Assembly: GCA_037447655.1 (NCBI GenBank)
Contig: JBBHKE010001378.1
Coordinates: 188,001 to 252,000 of the forward strand
DNA from: Zygnema cylindricum
Taxonomy: Eukaryota > Streptophyta > Zygnematophyceae > Zygnematales > Zygnemataceae
Reading direction: 5' to 3'
DNA length: 64,000 bases
Positions 31,577 to 42,133 of the stretch are shown here, one piece after another. The translations under genes were made by a program, and so were the position numbers. The notes beneath the pieces were generated by a model. It worked only from the letters and a program-made list of their open reading frames with translations. It made no database searches and was not told the DNA's origin. Position 1 is the first letter of the stretch. Every line of letters begins with the position of its first letter.

Positions 31577-32976
31577 GGTTATGGGCCTTTCGTCAAGGAT
31601 TCCTATCTTCAATGACCAAAAGTATGCGTACTAGGCGGCGATGGTTGAATCATCATTTGAAATTGCTGACTTATTGGGGGAATTAGATGGCTCCCTTTAT
31701 GAAACAGATCTAACTTCGGCCAAAAAGAATTCAATGGCAAGGAACAATCTAATTCTTTGTATTTCAGAAAATTTGGTCATGTCTCGACTGAAAATGAAGA
31801 AGGCGAGGGGGATTTGGACATCCCTCAAATCCGCTTTTGAGAAAGCGAATGTTCAAGAGGAGCTCTTGGTGGATGGAAAAATTTGGGGATACAAATACAC
31901 GGGGGGAACTATGGTTGAGTATTGTGACAATTTTTGCGCCCTCATTAATGCTCACTTGTCTGCTGGGGGGTCATTTCATGAGTTTCAACAGGCAGCTTTG
32001 CTTATTAGAGGTCTCCCTAGTAGCATGAAGGGTGTGTCTGTTCAATTAAAGAGTCATGATAAAGCTAGCTGGTCATTTCAGTTAGCGTATAATCTTATAT
32101 TGGAGGAAGAAAAAAATACTAAACTCCTTGAGGGAGAAAGAAAGGTTGAAGCATTTTGAACAGACTTTGACAAAAGATATCAGTTTAATCAGAATCAGAA
32201 TCAGTTTAATCAGAGGCAGAATAGGCCATCTACTACTACTTGTTTCTATTGTTCTGAGAAGGGTCATGGATACAGGTACTGTTTTAAATTGAAGAAGGCT
32301 TATGAGACAGGTTTATACAGGCCAGGTTGGCAATAGAGCTAGTATCACAAAGGTTTTTCTAGAAATCCTTCTCGTGGAAATGCTCTTTTTTCAGCTTTTG
32401 CAACTGATACAAATGAGTCTCTTAGCTTCAATGAGCAAGAGGAGGCGGATCTATTTTTTATGGCGGCTGCCATGGAGGGTCCAAAGGATGCAGGATGGAT
32501 CATGGACACGGGAGCGTCTGCCCACATGTGTTGGAACCAGGTGGCTTTTACGAATCTGCAACAAACATCTCCAAAGAGTATCTACTATGCTTGCGGCAGG
32601 AGTGTTCAAACCTCACCTCTGGGTGATGTATCACTGATGGTAGATGTAGGGGGAAAGTCGGTAGAGAGCACCCTTCACAATGTTTTGTATGTTCCAGATT
32701 TTAAGAAAAATCTTTTTTCTACATCATTAGTGGAGAGCAAAGGCTTTGAAGTTGTTCTGAAAGGAGGGAGACAGGTTGTTAGCAAGAAAGGGAAAGTTGC
32801 AGTAACAAAAACTAGAGATGCGAGCAAAATGTACCTGATGGACATGGCTAAATATAAGGAAAATGATGTTCTCTACTCTTGTGTCGAATCTGATAATGAG
32901 TTGTGCCATAAGAGATTAGGACACATGAATTATGATAGTCTAAAACAAATGGTGAATTCGGGAAAAGTTGATGGGG
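31518..32976 (+). pseudogene. Copia B gag and protease part
   Basis: The ATG at 31518 is inside the LTR; 20 codons (MSTSTTTASSPLAAVV...EQQ) lead into VMGLSSRIPIF across the primer site. A TAG at 31632 replaces the expected Trp. Gag is then open at 31641-32159 (UBN2-like) to a TGA at 32157. The CCHC knuckle CFYCSEKGHGYRYC is near 32250, and the protease active site MDTGASAHMC near 32500 is intact. GAG-pre-integrase begins HKRLGHMNYDSL and is cut at 32976 by A1. Confidence 0.85.
31577..31591 (+). other. Primer-binding site of Copia B
   Basis: GGTTATGGGCC matches the first 11 nt of the anticodon-arm complement; the following bases (TTTC) do not. Confidence 0.55.
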
Positions 32977-33186
32977 TTTCTTGTTGAAATTTATAGATTT
33001 CTAGAGTATTTTCTAGGTTTAAATATGTTTTTATAACAGGAAAAAGAAAAGGACGGACAGCCTGCCTCCACCTCCACTCTCTAGCCCCCATACTTGTTGT
33101 AGTCACTGAAGGAAAGAGAGAGAGGTTGATCCATGGCTGCCTTAGTTCAACAAACAGCTATTTTTAGTAGGTTACTAAAAATATAC

Positions 33187-33272
33187 TTGACGGACCAGAG
33201 ATTTGATCCCGGTACCTGCGGTTCGTCAAATCGACCGGTAGCGGTCAGCTTTATCCTAATAGACTAGGACCA
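33187..33272. other. Conserved structured / tRNA-like block in LTR U3
   Basis: Sense strand: TTGACGGACC (33187) pairs with GGTTCGTCAA (33220-33229), one G-U. GACCG/CGGTC (33233-33246) and TCCTA/TAGGA (33254-33269) form two more hairpins. Antisense, the same block reads CTAGTCTATTAGGATAAAGC, like a tRNA D-arm, and GGGATCAAATCTC, like a T-arm. It recurs at 38577-38662, 48860-48945 and 54225-54310. Confidence 0.5.
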
Positions 33273-33537
33273 ATGCTAAGTGCTATGGTATGTGATAGAT
33301 ATATATTTAGTTTGAAAGGATAAAGTTCATTTAACTAAAACTGTTTACGGCGTACATATATACAGTTTTATAAAGTACGTCGTACGACGCTAATTCAAAA
33401 CGGATACCACGCATTTCATTTCTACATCGGAACAAATATCGCGCAAGTATTTATTCCGGCCAAGATTACGTTTCGCATATAATCCAACGGCGCACATCAT
33501 CGCCGAAATCCCGGAGTTGTCACTTTGGCATTTAGTG

Positions 33538-33561
33538 ACGTGGCATCACCTGACGCCACGT
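33538..33561 (+). promoter_or_regulatory. Inverted ABRE-like pair in A1 LTR
   Basis: ACGTGGC and GCCACGT face each other 10 nt apart. Same in the 3' LTR and, altered, in D (4570-4586). Confidence 0.5.
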
Positions 33562-33807
33562 GGGGAGACATCATTCGGTCGCGGGAATTCCGAGGAACGT
33601 ACGGATGAGTGGAAAGTATACACGCGTCCACTTATGGCCTTGTCGTACAGAGGCCGTACACAAAGTACATCGGCAGTAGTACTTTCTAGTACTATACAGT
33701 TTTGTGATTGGTTCGTACAGGCAGTAGATAGGAGCTGTGAGAGGGAATTAAGAAAAACTAGGACTTAGGAAAATTTAGGTAGATAGTCCTCTCTCTTAGA
33801 GAGTTTG

Positions 33808-33814
33808 TATAAAT
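33808..33814 (+). promoter_or_regulatory. TATA box candidate of A1 LTR
   Basis: TATAAAT, about 200 bp before the gag ATG. Copied in the 3' LTR at 39198-39204. It places transcription start in the last fifth of the LTR. Confidence 0.5.
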
Positions 33815-34008
33815 TGGCATCTTTGCCACCCTATAACTTATCGCCTGGTTGGCCGTTTTCAGTGATTCCTTTTTCTACGGACTCAGGGGAGTTCAGGCTA
33901 CACAGGGGTGCTGTCAAATTGTCAGTTTGCCTTCTAGGGCAGCAGTGGTTGTGGCTTAAAGTGGGTTAGTTAAATACTATCTAGAGGCATCCTGTATTCT
34001 GTGGTCCA

Positions 34009-37000
34009 ATGGAGGACACAGAAATGCAGGTTATCGGCCCACCCTCTAGGGTGCCCACCTTCAATGGATCTGGGTTCATCTATTGGGAAGCCATGATGAT
34101 GGGAGCTTTGTGTGAAAAACGATACTGGGGTATCGTCAGTGGACAAGTGAAACGTCCACCTTCAGGAACTCCACCAGGATTTGGGGGAGTAAGGTTTTCT
34201 GCAACAACGGCTGCCTTAGCGGAAGAGGCAGATGATGGAGACAGCAGTGTGTCCGAAAAGGGGAAAGGGAAGGAGACACCCCTTACTCCTATTGCCACAG
34301 TATCGGGAGCGGCAATCATGAAGACCGTGGAGAACGATACTCAAATGTGGGAGGATGTAAACATGGCTGCCAAGAACTTCATTCTGAGGCACCTCACTCA
34401 AGGTTTGGCCACTCCTCATCTTCACATTTACAAGGCCGAGGAGTTGTGGGTGAGTTTGGTGGAAATTTATAGAGCTGGAACTATTCAGGAGCTCCAGTTG
34501 GCTGAGCAAAAGCTACTGAGTTACACTTACAAAGGAGGAAAGATGTTGGATTACTGTAATGATATTTCTTGTTTGTATACAGAAATGGAAAGTGCCGGGT
34601 GGATAGGTACAATGAAAATGAAAGTTAACACCCTTATCATGAAATTACCAAATGAGTTCGAAAACTTAGTGTACCGAGTACAGGGAATGCCTGATAGTTC
34701 ATGGAAATGGAACACAGTAGTCAGGATGATACTTGTGCAGGAAAACACAATGGAGATTAGGAGAGGAGGAAAGAGCATTCAAGCTCTAGCAGTAGGAGGG
34801 GACCGATGGGGAAAGGACCCGAAGAAACCTTATAGAGGGGAAAGAGATCATTCAGGGGGACAAAGGCCCCCAAAGGGTCTTTGTCATTATTGCAAAAAGT
34901 CGGGGCACTTTATTGCAGATTGTGTCAAGCTATCAGAGCTGAGGCTCCAAGAGAACCGTGGAGGGGGTTCTTCCGGAGGGAAGAAAAAGGCACTTGTGGT
35001 TACAAAGGTGTCAGGAGAAACCGAGGATGAGTCCTCTGAGGAGGATGGGGAGCTTCTTCTTGACGAGAGTTTGGAGGAGAAGGAGATTCCTCGGAGGCAG
35101 AAGTGTGCCCTTGGAGCCATCCGGGAAGCTCCACAGGAAGGATGGATCATCGACTCAGGTGCATCCATGCATATGTGTCGTGATAAAGAACTCTTCACTA
35201 AGTTAAGAAAGATTCCTACTGTAGAGATAGAGTATGGGGATGGGAGAGTGGTTACTACAGATCTAGTGGGATCAGTAGATCTGAAAGTCTTAGTGGAGGG
35301 TAAGACTTCTATACTTACATTCTCAGATGTACTTTACATTCCACAGCTGAGTAAAAACCTTGTCTCTACGTCTGTGTTAGATGACAAAGAGTTTGATACC
35401 TTCACGAGAAAGGGAGTCTTTACAACTAAGTATGGGGATGAAGTTTACTTCACAGCAGATAAGGGTAGCCAAGGAATGTTTAGGCTTAACTTGAGTAATG
35501 AAAAGAAGAATGCTTACTATGTTGGTGTTCCTAAGGTGATGATTTGGCATAAGCGGTTGGGGCATGTACATTTTTATAGGTTAATGGAAATGAAAAAACT
35601 TGGGGTAGTAGATGGCATTGAGTTTGGGGATAATGAAATGATGGATGATTGTAGTGGTTGTGCTCAAGGTAAGGCTCACAGACTTCCCTTTCCCAAAGCC
35701 GCCACATATAGAGGTGAGAAAGTATTAGATTTAGTCCACACAGATATTTGGGGGCCTGCAAAAGTACCTTCGGTTGGAGGAAAGAGGTTTATGATGACAA
35801 TAACTGATGACTGGTCTAGATACTCTAGAGTCTACTTTCTGAAAACAAAGTCTGAAGCATCAACTTACTTCAAAGAATATAAAGCTTGGAGTGAGAAGTT
35901 GCATGAAACCCCCATTAAAAGAATAAGGAGTGATAATGGGGGGGAATATACCTCTAACGAGTTTGAGGAATATTTAATAGATGAGGGAGTGCAGCACCAG
36001 AAAACTGTACCATATAACCCAGAACAAAATGGGGTAGCTGAGAGGTTGAATAGAACACTAGGAGATAGTGCATGTAGTATGTTGGCAGACAAGAAAATAG
36101 GAAAGAGATTTTGGGCAGAGGCAATGAACTGTTCCAACTATATTAAAAATAGAGTCCTTACCTCAGCTGTAAAGGGAGTGACACCTTATGAGAGATGGGT
36201 TGGAAGGAAACCAGATATCTCACACCTTAAAGTATTTGGTAGCCAAGTTTACAGTCTTGACACGGATAGGAAAAACTGGAAACTAGATGCTAAGGGAAAA
36301 CCTGGATACTTTGTGGGATATGATGAGGATGTTAAGGGATATAGAGTCTATGACTTAGCAAAGAAAGATATCATTCTGGTCAAACACTTAGTTGTCATGG
36401 ATGAAGGGAAGTCATTTGACCCCTTCAAATATACAAAGAAGATAAGGATCAGATTTGAGTCCGAAAATGAGGAGAACTCAGTCGTTCCCGAAAAAGACAT
36501 GAGTGAAACTGTGATTACAGATTCAGGGGAGATCGAAGATACAGGAGACTCACCGGAAACCTCACATACTCCTATGGACTTCGAGGAGATGGAAGAAGCG
36601 GGACAAGATATGGTTTTTATGGACAGGGGAGCCGATGAGACAGTGAGAAGAAATCCAAGACTTCCATCCATTCCAGCTTCGGAGTTTGAGGGAGGAAGGA
36701 GGAGCAGCAAAAGGATACAGGAAAAACAAGCTGCCCATAAGGTAACTAAGCTATCTCACCCAGATGAGCCTCAGTCTTACTTAGAGGCAGTGAATAGTCC
36801 AGAGAAAGAAAGATGGATTAGAGCCATAAATGATGAGATGGCTTCTATCATGGAAGCAAATACTTGGGAACTAGCGGATTGCCCTCCAGACAGAAAACCT
36901 ATTGGATGTAAATGGGTATTTAAACTAAAACTGAACCCAGATAATACAATTGAGAGGTATAAGGCTCGATTGGTAGCAAAGGGGTTCACCCAAAAAGAGG

Positions 37001-38358
37001 GGATTGACTATGAGGAGACCTTTGCTCCAGTTGTTCGGTTCCCATCGGTAAGGATTCTCCTCAGTCTGGCCGCAGCGGAAGACATGGAAATTCAACAGAT
37101 GGATATTAAGACTGCTTTTCTTAATGGTGAGTTAGAGGAAGAAATTTTTATGAGGCAACCCGAGGGGTTTGTGGAAGAAAGAGAAGAGAGCAAAGTGTGC
37201 AGGCTCATAAAGTCCTTATATGGACTGAAACATGCTCCCCGACAGTGGAATAAGAAACTAGATGAGTTTCTCACCGATCTGGGATATATCCGGATCAGCT
37301 CTGACCATTCTATCTATATGTTTGAAGATGAGAATGGTGTCATTTTTATTGCAATTTATGTGGATGATCTGCTTGTGTTAAGTAAGTCGTTAGATAATAT
37401 CAATAGGCTAAAGAAAGATCTTAGGGGCAGATTTGATATGAAGGATTTAGGGGAGGCAAAATATATTTTGGGGATCCAAATGGAGAGAGATAGAGGGAAG
37501 AAGATTATCAGACTTACTCAGAAAGAAGCAATAGGTAATATGCTTGAGAAATTCCAGATGGAAAATGCTAACAGTTGTACCACTCCCATGGACTTGAAAA
37601 AAGTAAGTGATGGGAGTGTAGAAGGAGGAGTGATGATCTTAGACGATCAGATGAGTCTAGAGGAGAGAGAGTTCATGAAGTCTATTCCTTATAGACAGGT
37701 CGTAGGAAGCTTAATCTATTTTATCAACTGTACCAGGCCGGACATAGCGGCACCAGTTGGAGTACTCAGTAGGAGTCTTAATGATCCTAGGAAGAGAGAT
37801 TGGGAGGCAGCCAAGAGAGTCATGAGATATCTGGTGGGAACTAGAGAGTTATGGTTGCATTTGGGAGGGGAGCATACTGATATCACCACTTGGAGTGACG
37901 CCAGTTATGGGGATGCACCTATGAGAAGATGCACTTCTGGATATGTTTTGTATGTGGGGGAAGGTGCTTGCTGTTGGAGCAGTAAGCAACAAAAGGTGGT
38001 TGCTCAGTCTACTATGGAGGCTGAGTATATGGCGTCGTGTTCTGCTGTAAAAGAACTAATGTGGGTGAAATCATTGTTACAAGAACTGGGATTTATGAAG
38101 GAGGGAGTGCATGAAATCTTTTGCGATAACCAAGCTGCAATTGCAATTGCAGCCAATCCAAAACACCATTTCAAAGCAAAACATATGGACATAAGATTAA
38201 GCTTCGTAAGAGAAAAAGTTGAAAATAAAATTCTAAATCTTGTGTATAGACCTGATGAAGAAATGGTGGCTGACATGATGACCAAACCTGTGCCCTCTCC
38301 TAAACTAAAATATTGTCGGGAAAAATGCGGGTTGAAAGAAAAAATAAAATTAGACTAG
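34009..38358 (+). CDS. Copia gag-pol polyprotein (1449 aa), intact
   Basis: Gag, protease, integrase, RT and RNase H are in one frame. A UBN2-type gag spans about residues 20-240, with CCHC knuckle CHYCKKSGHFIADC at about 292-305. The protease active site is IDSGAS at about 380. GAG-pre-integrase is at about 510-570 (WHKRLGHVHF...CSGC). The integrase catalytic residues lie in HTDIWGP (about 578), RSDNGGEY (about 641) and GVAERLN (36 residues later). RT has YVDD at about 1116, followed by RNase H with WSDASYGD, STMEAEYMA and FCDNQAA. The ATG at 34009 lies inside the 5' LTR and the frame passes through the primer site. No frameshift separates gag from pol, so the gag excess must come from processing or another route. 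All catalytic motifs inspected are present. Confidence 0.95.
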   Translation: MEDTEMQVIGPPSRVPTFNGSGFIYWEAMMMGALCEKRYWGIVSGQVKRPPSGTPPGFGGVRFSATTAALAEEADDGDSSVSEKGKGKETPLTPIATVSGAAIMKTVENDTQMWEDVNMAAKNFILRHLTQGLATPHLHIYKAEELWVSLVEIYRAGTIQELQLAEQKLLSYTYKGGKMLDYCNDISCLYTEMESAGWIGTMKMKVNTLIMKLPNEFENLVYRVQGMPDSSWKWNTVVRMILVQENTMEIRRGGKSIQALAVGGDRWGKDPKKPYRGERDHSGGQRPPKGLCHYCKKSGHFIADCVKLSELRLQENRGGGSSGGKKKALVVTKVSGETEDESSEEDGELLLDESLEEKEIPRRQKCALGAIREAPQEGWIIDSGASMHMCRDKELFTKLRKIPTVEIEYGDGRVVTTDLVGSVDLKVLVEGKTSILTFSDVLYIPQLSKNLVSTSVLDDKEFDTFTRKGVFTTKYGDEVYFTADKGSQGMFRLNLSNEKKNAYYVGVPKVMIWHKRLGHVHFYRLMEMKKLGVVDGIEFGDNEMMDDCSGCAQGKAHRLPFPKAATYRGEKVLDLVHTDIWGPAKVPSVGGKRFMMTITDDWSRYSRVYFLKTKSEASTYFKEYKAWSEKLHETPIKRIRSDNGGEYTSNEFEEYLIDEGVQHQKTVPYNPEQNGVAERLNRTLGDSACSMLADKKIGKRFWAEAMNCSNYIKNRVLTSAVKGVTPYERWVGRKPDISHLKVFGSQVYSLDTDRKNWKLDAKGKPGYFVGYDEDVKGYRVYDLAKKDIILVKHLVVMDEGKSFDPFKYTKKIRIRFESENEENSVVPEKDMSETVITDSGEIEDTGDSPETSHTPMDFEEMEEAGQDMVFMDRGADETVRRNPRLPSIPASEFEGGRRSSKRIQEKQAAHKVTKLSHPDEPQSYLEAVNSPEKERWIRAINDEMASIMEANTWELADCPPDRKPIGCKWVFKLKLNPDNTIERYKARLVAKGFTQKEGIDYEETFAPVVRFPSVRILLSLAAAEDMEIQQMDIKTAFLNGELEEEIFMRQPEGFVEEREESKVCRLIKSLYGLKHAPRQWNKKLDEFLTDLGYIRISSDHSIYMFEDENGVIFIAIYVDDLLVLSKSLDNINRLKKDLRGRFDMKDLGEAKYILGIQMERDRGKKIIRLTQKEAIGNMLEKFQMENANSCTTPMDLKKVSDGSVEGGVMILDDQMSLEEREFMKSIPYRQVVGSLIYFINCTRPDIAAPVGVLSRSLNDPRKRDWEAAKRVMRYLVGTRELWLHLGGEHTDITTWSDASYGDAPMRRCTSGYVLYVGEGACCWSSKQQKVVAQSTMEAEYMASCSAVKELMWVKSLLQELGFMKEGVHEIFCDNQAAIAIAANPKHHFKAKHMDIRLSFVREKVENKILNLVYRPDEEMVADMMTKPVPSPKLKYCREKCGLKEKIKLD
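34029..34043 (+). other. Primer-binding site of Copia A1, inside gag
   Basis: GGTTATCGGCCCACC follows the LTR end directly, 14/15 to the anticodon-arm complement. It encodes part of V-I-G-P-P, codons 8-12 of gag. Confidence 0.65.
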
Positions 38359-38360
38359 AA

Positions 38361-38371
38361 AATAAGGGGAG
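38361..38371 (+). other. Polypurine tract of A1
   Basis: AATAAGGGGAG immediately before the 3' LTR. The AGGGGAG core recurs before the 3' LTRs of B, A2 and C. Confidence 0.75.
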
Positions 38372-39417
38372 TGTTGAAATTTATAGATTTCTAGAGTATT
38401 TTCTAGGTTTAAATATGTTTTTATAACAGGAAAAAGAAAAGGACGGACAGCCTGCCTCCACCTCCGCTCTCTAGCCCCCATACTTGTTGTAGTCACTGAA
38501 GGAAAGAGAGAGAGGTTGATCCATGGCTGCCTTAGTTCAACAAACAGCTATTTTTAGTAGGTTACTAAAAATATACTTGACGGACCAGAGATTTGATCCC
38601 GGTACCTGCGGTTCGTCAAATCGACCGGTAGCGGTCAGCTTTATCCTAATAGACTAGGACCAATGCTAAGTGCTATGGTATGTGATAGATATATATTTAG
38701 TTCGAAAGGATAAAGTTCATTTAACTAAAACTGTTTACGGCGTACATATATACAGTTTTATAAAGTACGTCGTACGACGCTAATTCAAAACGGATACCAC
38801 GCATTTTATTTCTACATCGGAACAAATATCGCGCAAGTATTTATTCCGGCCAAGATTACGTTTCGCATATAATCCAACGGCGCACATCATCGCCGAAATC
38901 CCGGAGTTGTCACTTTGGCATTTAGTGACGTGGCATCACCTGACGCCACGTGGGGAGACATCATTCGGTCGCGGGAATTCCGAGGAACGTACGGATGAGT
39001 GGAAAGTATACACGCGTCCACTTATGGCCTTGTCGTACAGAGGCCGTACACAAAGTACATCGGCAGTAGTACTTTCTAGTACTATACAGTTTTGTGATTG
39101 GTTCGTACAGGCAGTAGATAGGAGTTGTGAGAGGGAATTAAGAAAAACTAGGACTTAGGAAAATTTAGGTAGATAGTCCTCTCTCTTAGAGAGTTTGTAT
39201 AAATTGGCATCTTTGCCACCCTATAACTTATCGCCTGGTTGGCCGTTTTCAGTGATTCCTTTTTCTACGGACTCAGGGGAGTTCAGGCTACACAGGGGTG
39301 CTGTCAAATTGTCAGTTTGCCTTCTTGGGTAGCAGTGGTTGTGGCTTAAAGTGATTAGTTAAATACTATCTAGAGGCTTCCTGTATTCTGTGGTCCAATG
39401 GAGGACACAGAATTGCA
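38372..39417 (+). repeat. 3' LTR of Copia A1
   Basis: 1046 bp, nearly identical to the 5' LTR. It also ends with the gag ATG (39399) 19-20 nt before TTGCA, then TTTCT duplication and element B integrase sequence. Confidence 0.93.
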
Positions 39418-39422
39418 TTTCT

Positions 39423-42108
39423 CTCACATCTCAACCTATAAAAACATGTGTTGGTTGTTCACTTGGCAAGATCCACAAATTGCCATTTCCAGAGGAAACA
39501 CACCATAGATCGAAAAAAGTTTTGCAGCTCATCCATTCGGATGTTCTTGGTCCTTCACAAGTGGCTTCGGCTGGAGGGGTCCACTATATGGTCACATTTA
39601 CAGATGACTACTCGAGGTACACCAAAGTTTACTTCATGCAACATAAAAGTGAATATTTACTCACTTCAAACACTACAAAGCGTGGGCGGAAAAGCTTCAT
39701 GGAGTCCTAATATTGGCGGTAAGATCGGACAAGGGGGGAGAATACACATCAAAGGAATTCGAAGAATTTCTCCTTCATAAAGGTATCAGTCACAATCTTA
39801 CAGTTCCATATACACCGGAACAAAATGGTGTGTCTGAGAGATTAAATATGACAGTGACAGAGAGTGCCCGATCTATGCTTGTAGATAAAGGGATAGATTT
39901 GAAATTCTAGGCTGAAGCACTTAACTGTGCTGTTTATATTAAAAATAGAATTGCTTCTATGTCTGTTAGCACTACATGTTATGAGCTTTGGACAGGGGAA
40001 AAACCTGATGTTAGTCAATTTAAGATCTTTGGTAGCAAGTGTTTTATTTTAGATACTTCACATGATAGATGGAAAATGGAGCCTAAAGGCTTACTGGGAT
40101 TTTCATGGGGTATGATGATAATGCAAAAGGATATAGAGTTTTTGTACTTGAGAAACAGAAAGTGATTGTTACTAAAAATATCCAGATTAAAGATGAACAA
40201 GATTCGGTTGACATGTTTAAAGTGCCAGATCAACCGGCAAAAGAAAAGCAAGAATATGTGATTTTTCACCATACGCAGCGAGTCTACTTTCCACTGGCAA
40301 GTGGGACACCTCTTCCTTCAGTTCCTCTAATGCCTTTACAGCATGCTTCACTAAGAGTTACACCTCAGGTGGAAGGAACTACTACAGAATCTGTACCAGA
40401 TCAAGTTACGGTTCAAACTAAACAGAGAAATCAGAGGTTGCCGACAATCTCAGCCTCAGAATTTCTAAGGCGGAAGAGATTTAGCAGCCGTCTGCAAGCA
40501 AGCTCTCACTTTGTTTTTTCTGCAGCTACATAGGAGCCTCTAACAATCTAGGGGGCCTTCTCATCACCTGAGAGAAATCAGTGGATGGAGGCGACAAACG
40601 ATGAAATGAAGTCCATTATGGAGGCATAGACATGGGTGCTTGTGGATCTTCCTTCGCGAAGGAAAGCCATCGGCAGCAAATGGGTATTCAAGGTGAAGCT
40701 AACCCGGACAACACCATCAAAAGATATAAGGCTAGACTAGTGGCCAAGGGATATAATCAAAAAGAAGGTATTGACTTTGAGGAAACCTTCTCCCCAATTG
40801 TTAGATTTCCCACTGTCACAATTTTGCTAAGTCTAGCGGCTATAGAGAATATGGAAATACATCACATGGATGTTAAAACTGCTTTCTTGCATGGAGAGTT
40901 AGAAGAAACAATTTATATGCAACAACCTCAAATGTATGTTGAAAAGGGAAAGGAAAAATTAGTGTGTAAATTGATGAAATCTTTGCATGGGCTAAAACAA
41001 GCCCCGCGTCAGTGGAATATGAAGTTAGATGAGTTTTTCACTAGGCTAGGTTTTAAGAGAATTAGCTTAGATCATTCTGTATATGTTCTACAAGGAGAGG
41101 ATGGGGTAATTTACATTGCTGTATATGTGGATGATATATTATTAATAACTAAGTCAATGGATGAAATAAATCGCATTAAAGCAGCTTTAAGGTCTAGGTT
41201 CGAGATGATGGACCTCGGTGAGGCCAAATACATCTTAGGAATATAGCTAGAAAGAGACAGAAAAAAGAGGCTGATTATGTTGACTTAGAAAGAAGCAATA
41301 GGTAACATGCTGGAAAGATTTGAAGTGAGAGATGTAAAAGGATCCGTAACTCCTATGGAATTCCGGAAAAAATTGGAAGGAAATGATACAGAGTCAGGCA
41401 TAATGGTTGGTGGGAGTCTAGAGATAGGGGAGGAAGAGTTTATGGCTTCAAAGCCATATAGACAGGTAGTCGGAAGTCTTATATATTTTATGAATTGTAC
41501 GAGACGCGACATTGCAGCAACTGTGGGAGTCATGAGTAGAAGTCTGCATAATCCTAAAAGGGCAGATTGGGAAACAGCGAAAAGGGTGTTGAGATATCTT
41601 ATATGAACTCGAAATCTCAAGCTTGTACTCGGAGGAGGAGAGGTGAAAAAACAGACTTGGAGCTATGCCAGCTATGGGGACATACCAAGCCGGAAATCTA
41701 CAACTGGTTTTGTACTTAAGATTGGAGATGAAACTTGCTGTTGGAGTAGCAAATTACAAAAAGTTACAGCTCAATCCACAATGGAGTCTGAATATATGGC
41801 TACAGCTTCGACCCTCAAGGAGCTCCTATAGGTCAAGTCTATTCTACAGGAACTTGGGTACATGCAAACACATCCTCAATCTATTTGGTGTGACAACCAG
41901 GCAGCCATTGCCATTGCGTCTAACCCCAGCCATCATTTTAAAAGTAAACACATGGATGTTAGACTTCACTTTGTCAGGGAAAAAGTACTTGCAAAATTCA
42001 TTAAGTTGTGTTATTTACCAGATGAGAAGATGGTGGCTAACATGTTAACAAAAGCCCTTCCTGCTCCTAAGTTGCAGTTTTGCAGAGAAGCTATTGGACT
42101 AAGTGAGT
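39423..42108 (+). pseudogene. Copia B integrase-RT-RNase H part
   Basis: This resumes the B polyprotein after A1. Integrase begins CVGCSLGKIHKLPF, with HSDVLGP near 39533 and SDKGGEY near 39726 (N to K in the DNG motif). EQNGVSERLN is near 39825. A stop falls in KF-stop-AEAL at 39908. Frameshifts lie near 39710 and 40105. RT runs from 40560 with stops and a shift near 40700, then is open to 41246 (YVDDIL near 41125). A TAG follows at 41244, then RNase H pieces at 41307-41606, 41643-41831 and 41862-42110 (CDNQAAIAIASNP). It ends GLSE-stop at 42108. Confidence 0.85.
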
Positions 42109-42133
42109 AACTGAGTTTAAAGATTTAGGGGAG

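Larger units (their letters stand above)
32982..34028 (+). repeat. 5' LTR of Copia A1
   Basis: 1047 bp. It contains an ABRE-type inverted pair (33538-33561), TATAAAT at 33808-33814 as a likely TATA box, and a structured/tRNA-like block at 33187-33272. The ATG of gag at 34009 is 20 nt before its end. Confidence 0.93.
32982..39417 (+). mobile_element. Copia element A1, complete and apparently intact
   Basis: 6436 bp, inserted in element B. LTRs at 32982-34028 (1047 bp) and 38372-39417 (1046 bp) start TGTTGAAATTTATAG and end TGCA. TTTCT duplications are at 32977-32981 and 39418-39422. By eye the LTRs differ at about 9 positions and one 1-nt indel (under 1%), so insertion was recent. It has a single uninterrupted gag-pol ORF, a primer site and a polypurine tract. 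It is the only fully open Copia in the window. Confidence 0.95.

Noticed and set aside
33517-33768. 83-codon ORF repeated at 38907-39158
   Set aside because: Identical because it is the two LTRs of A1; a chance frame in U3.
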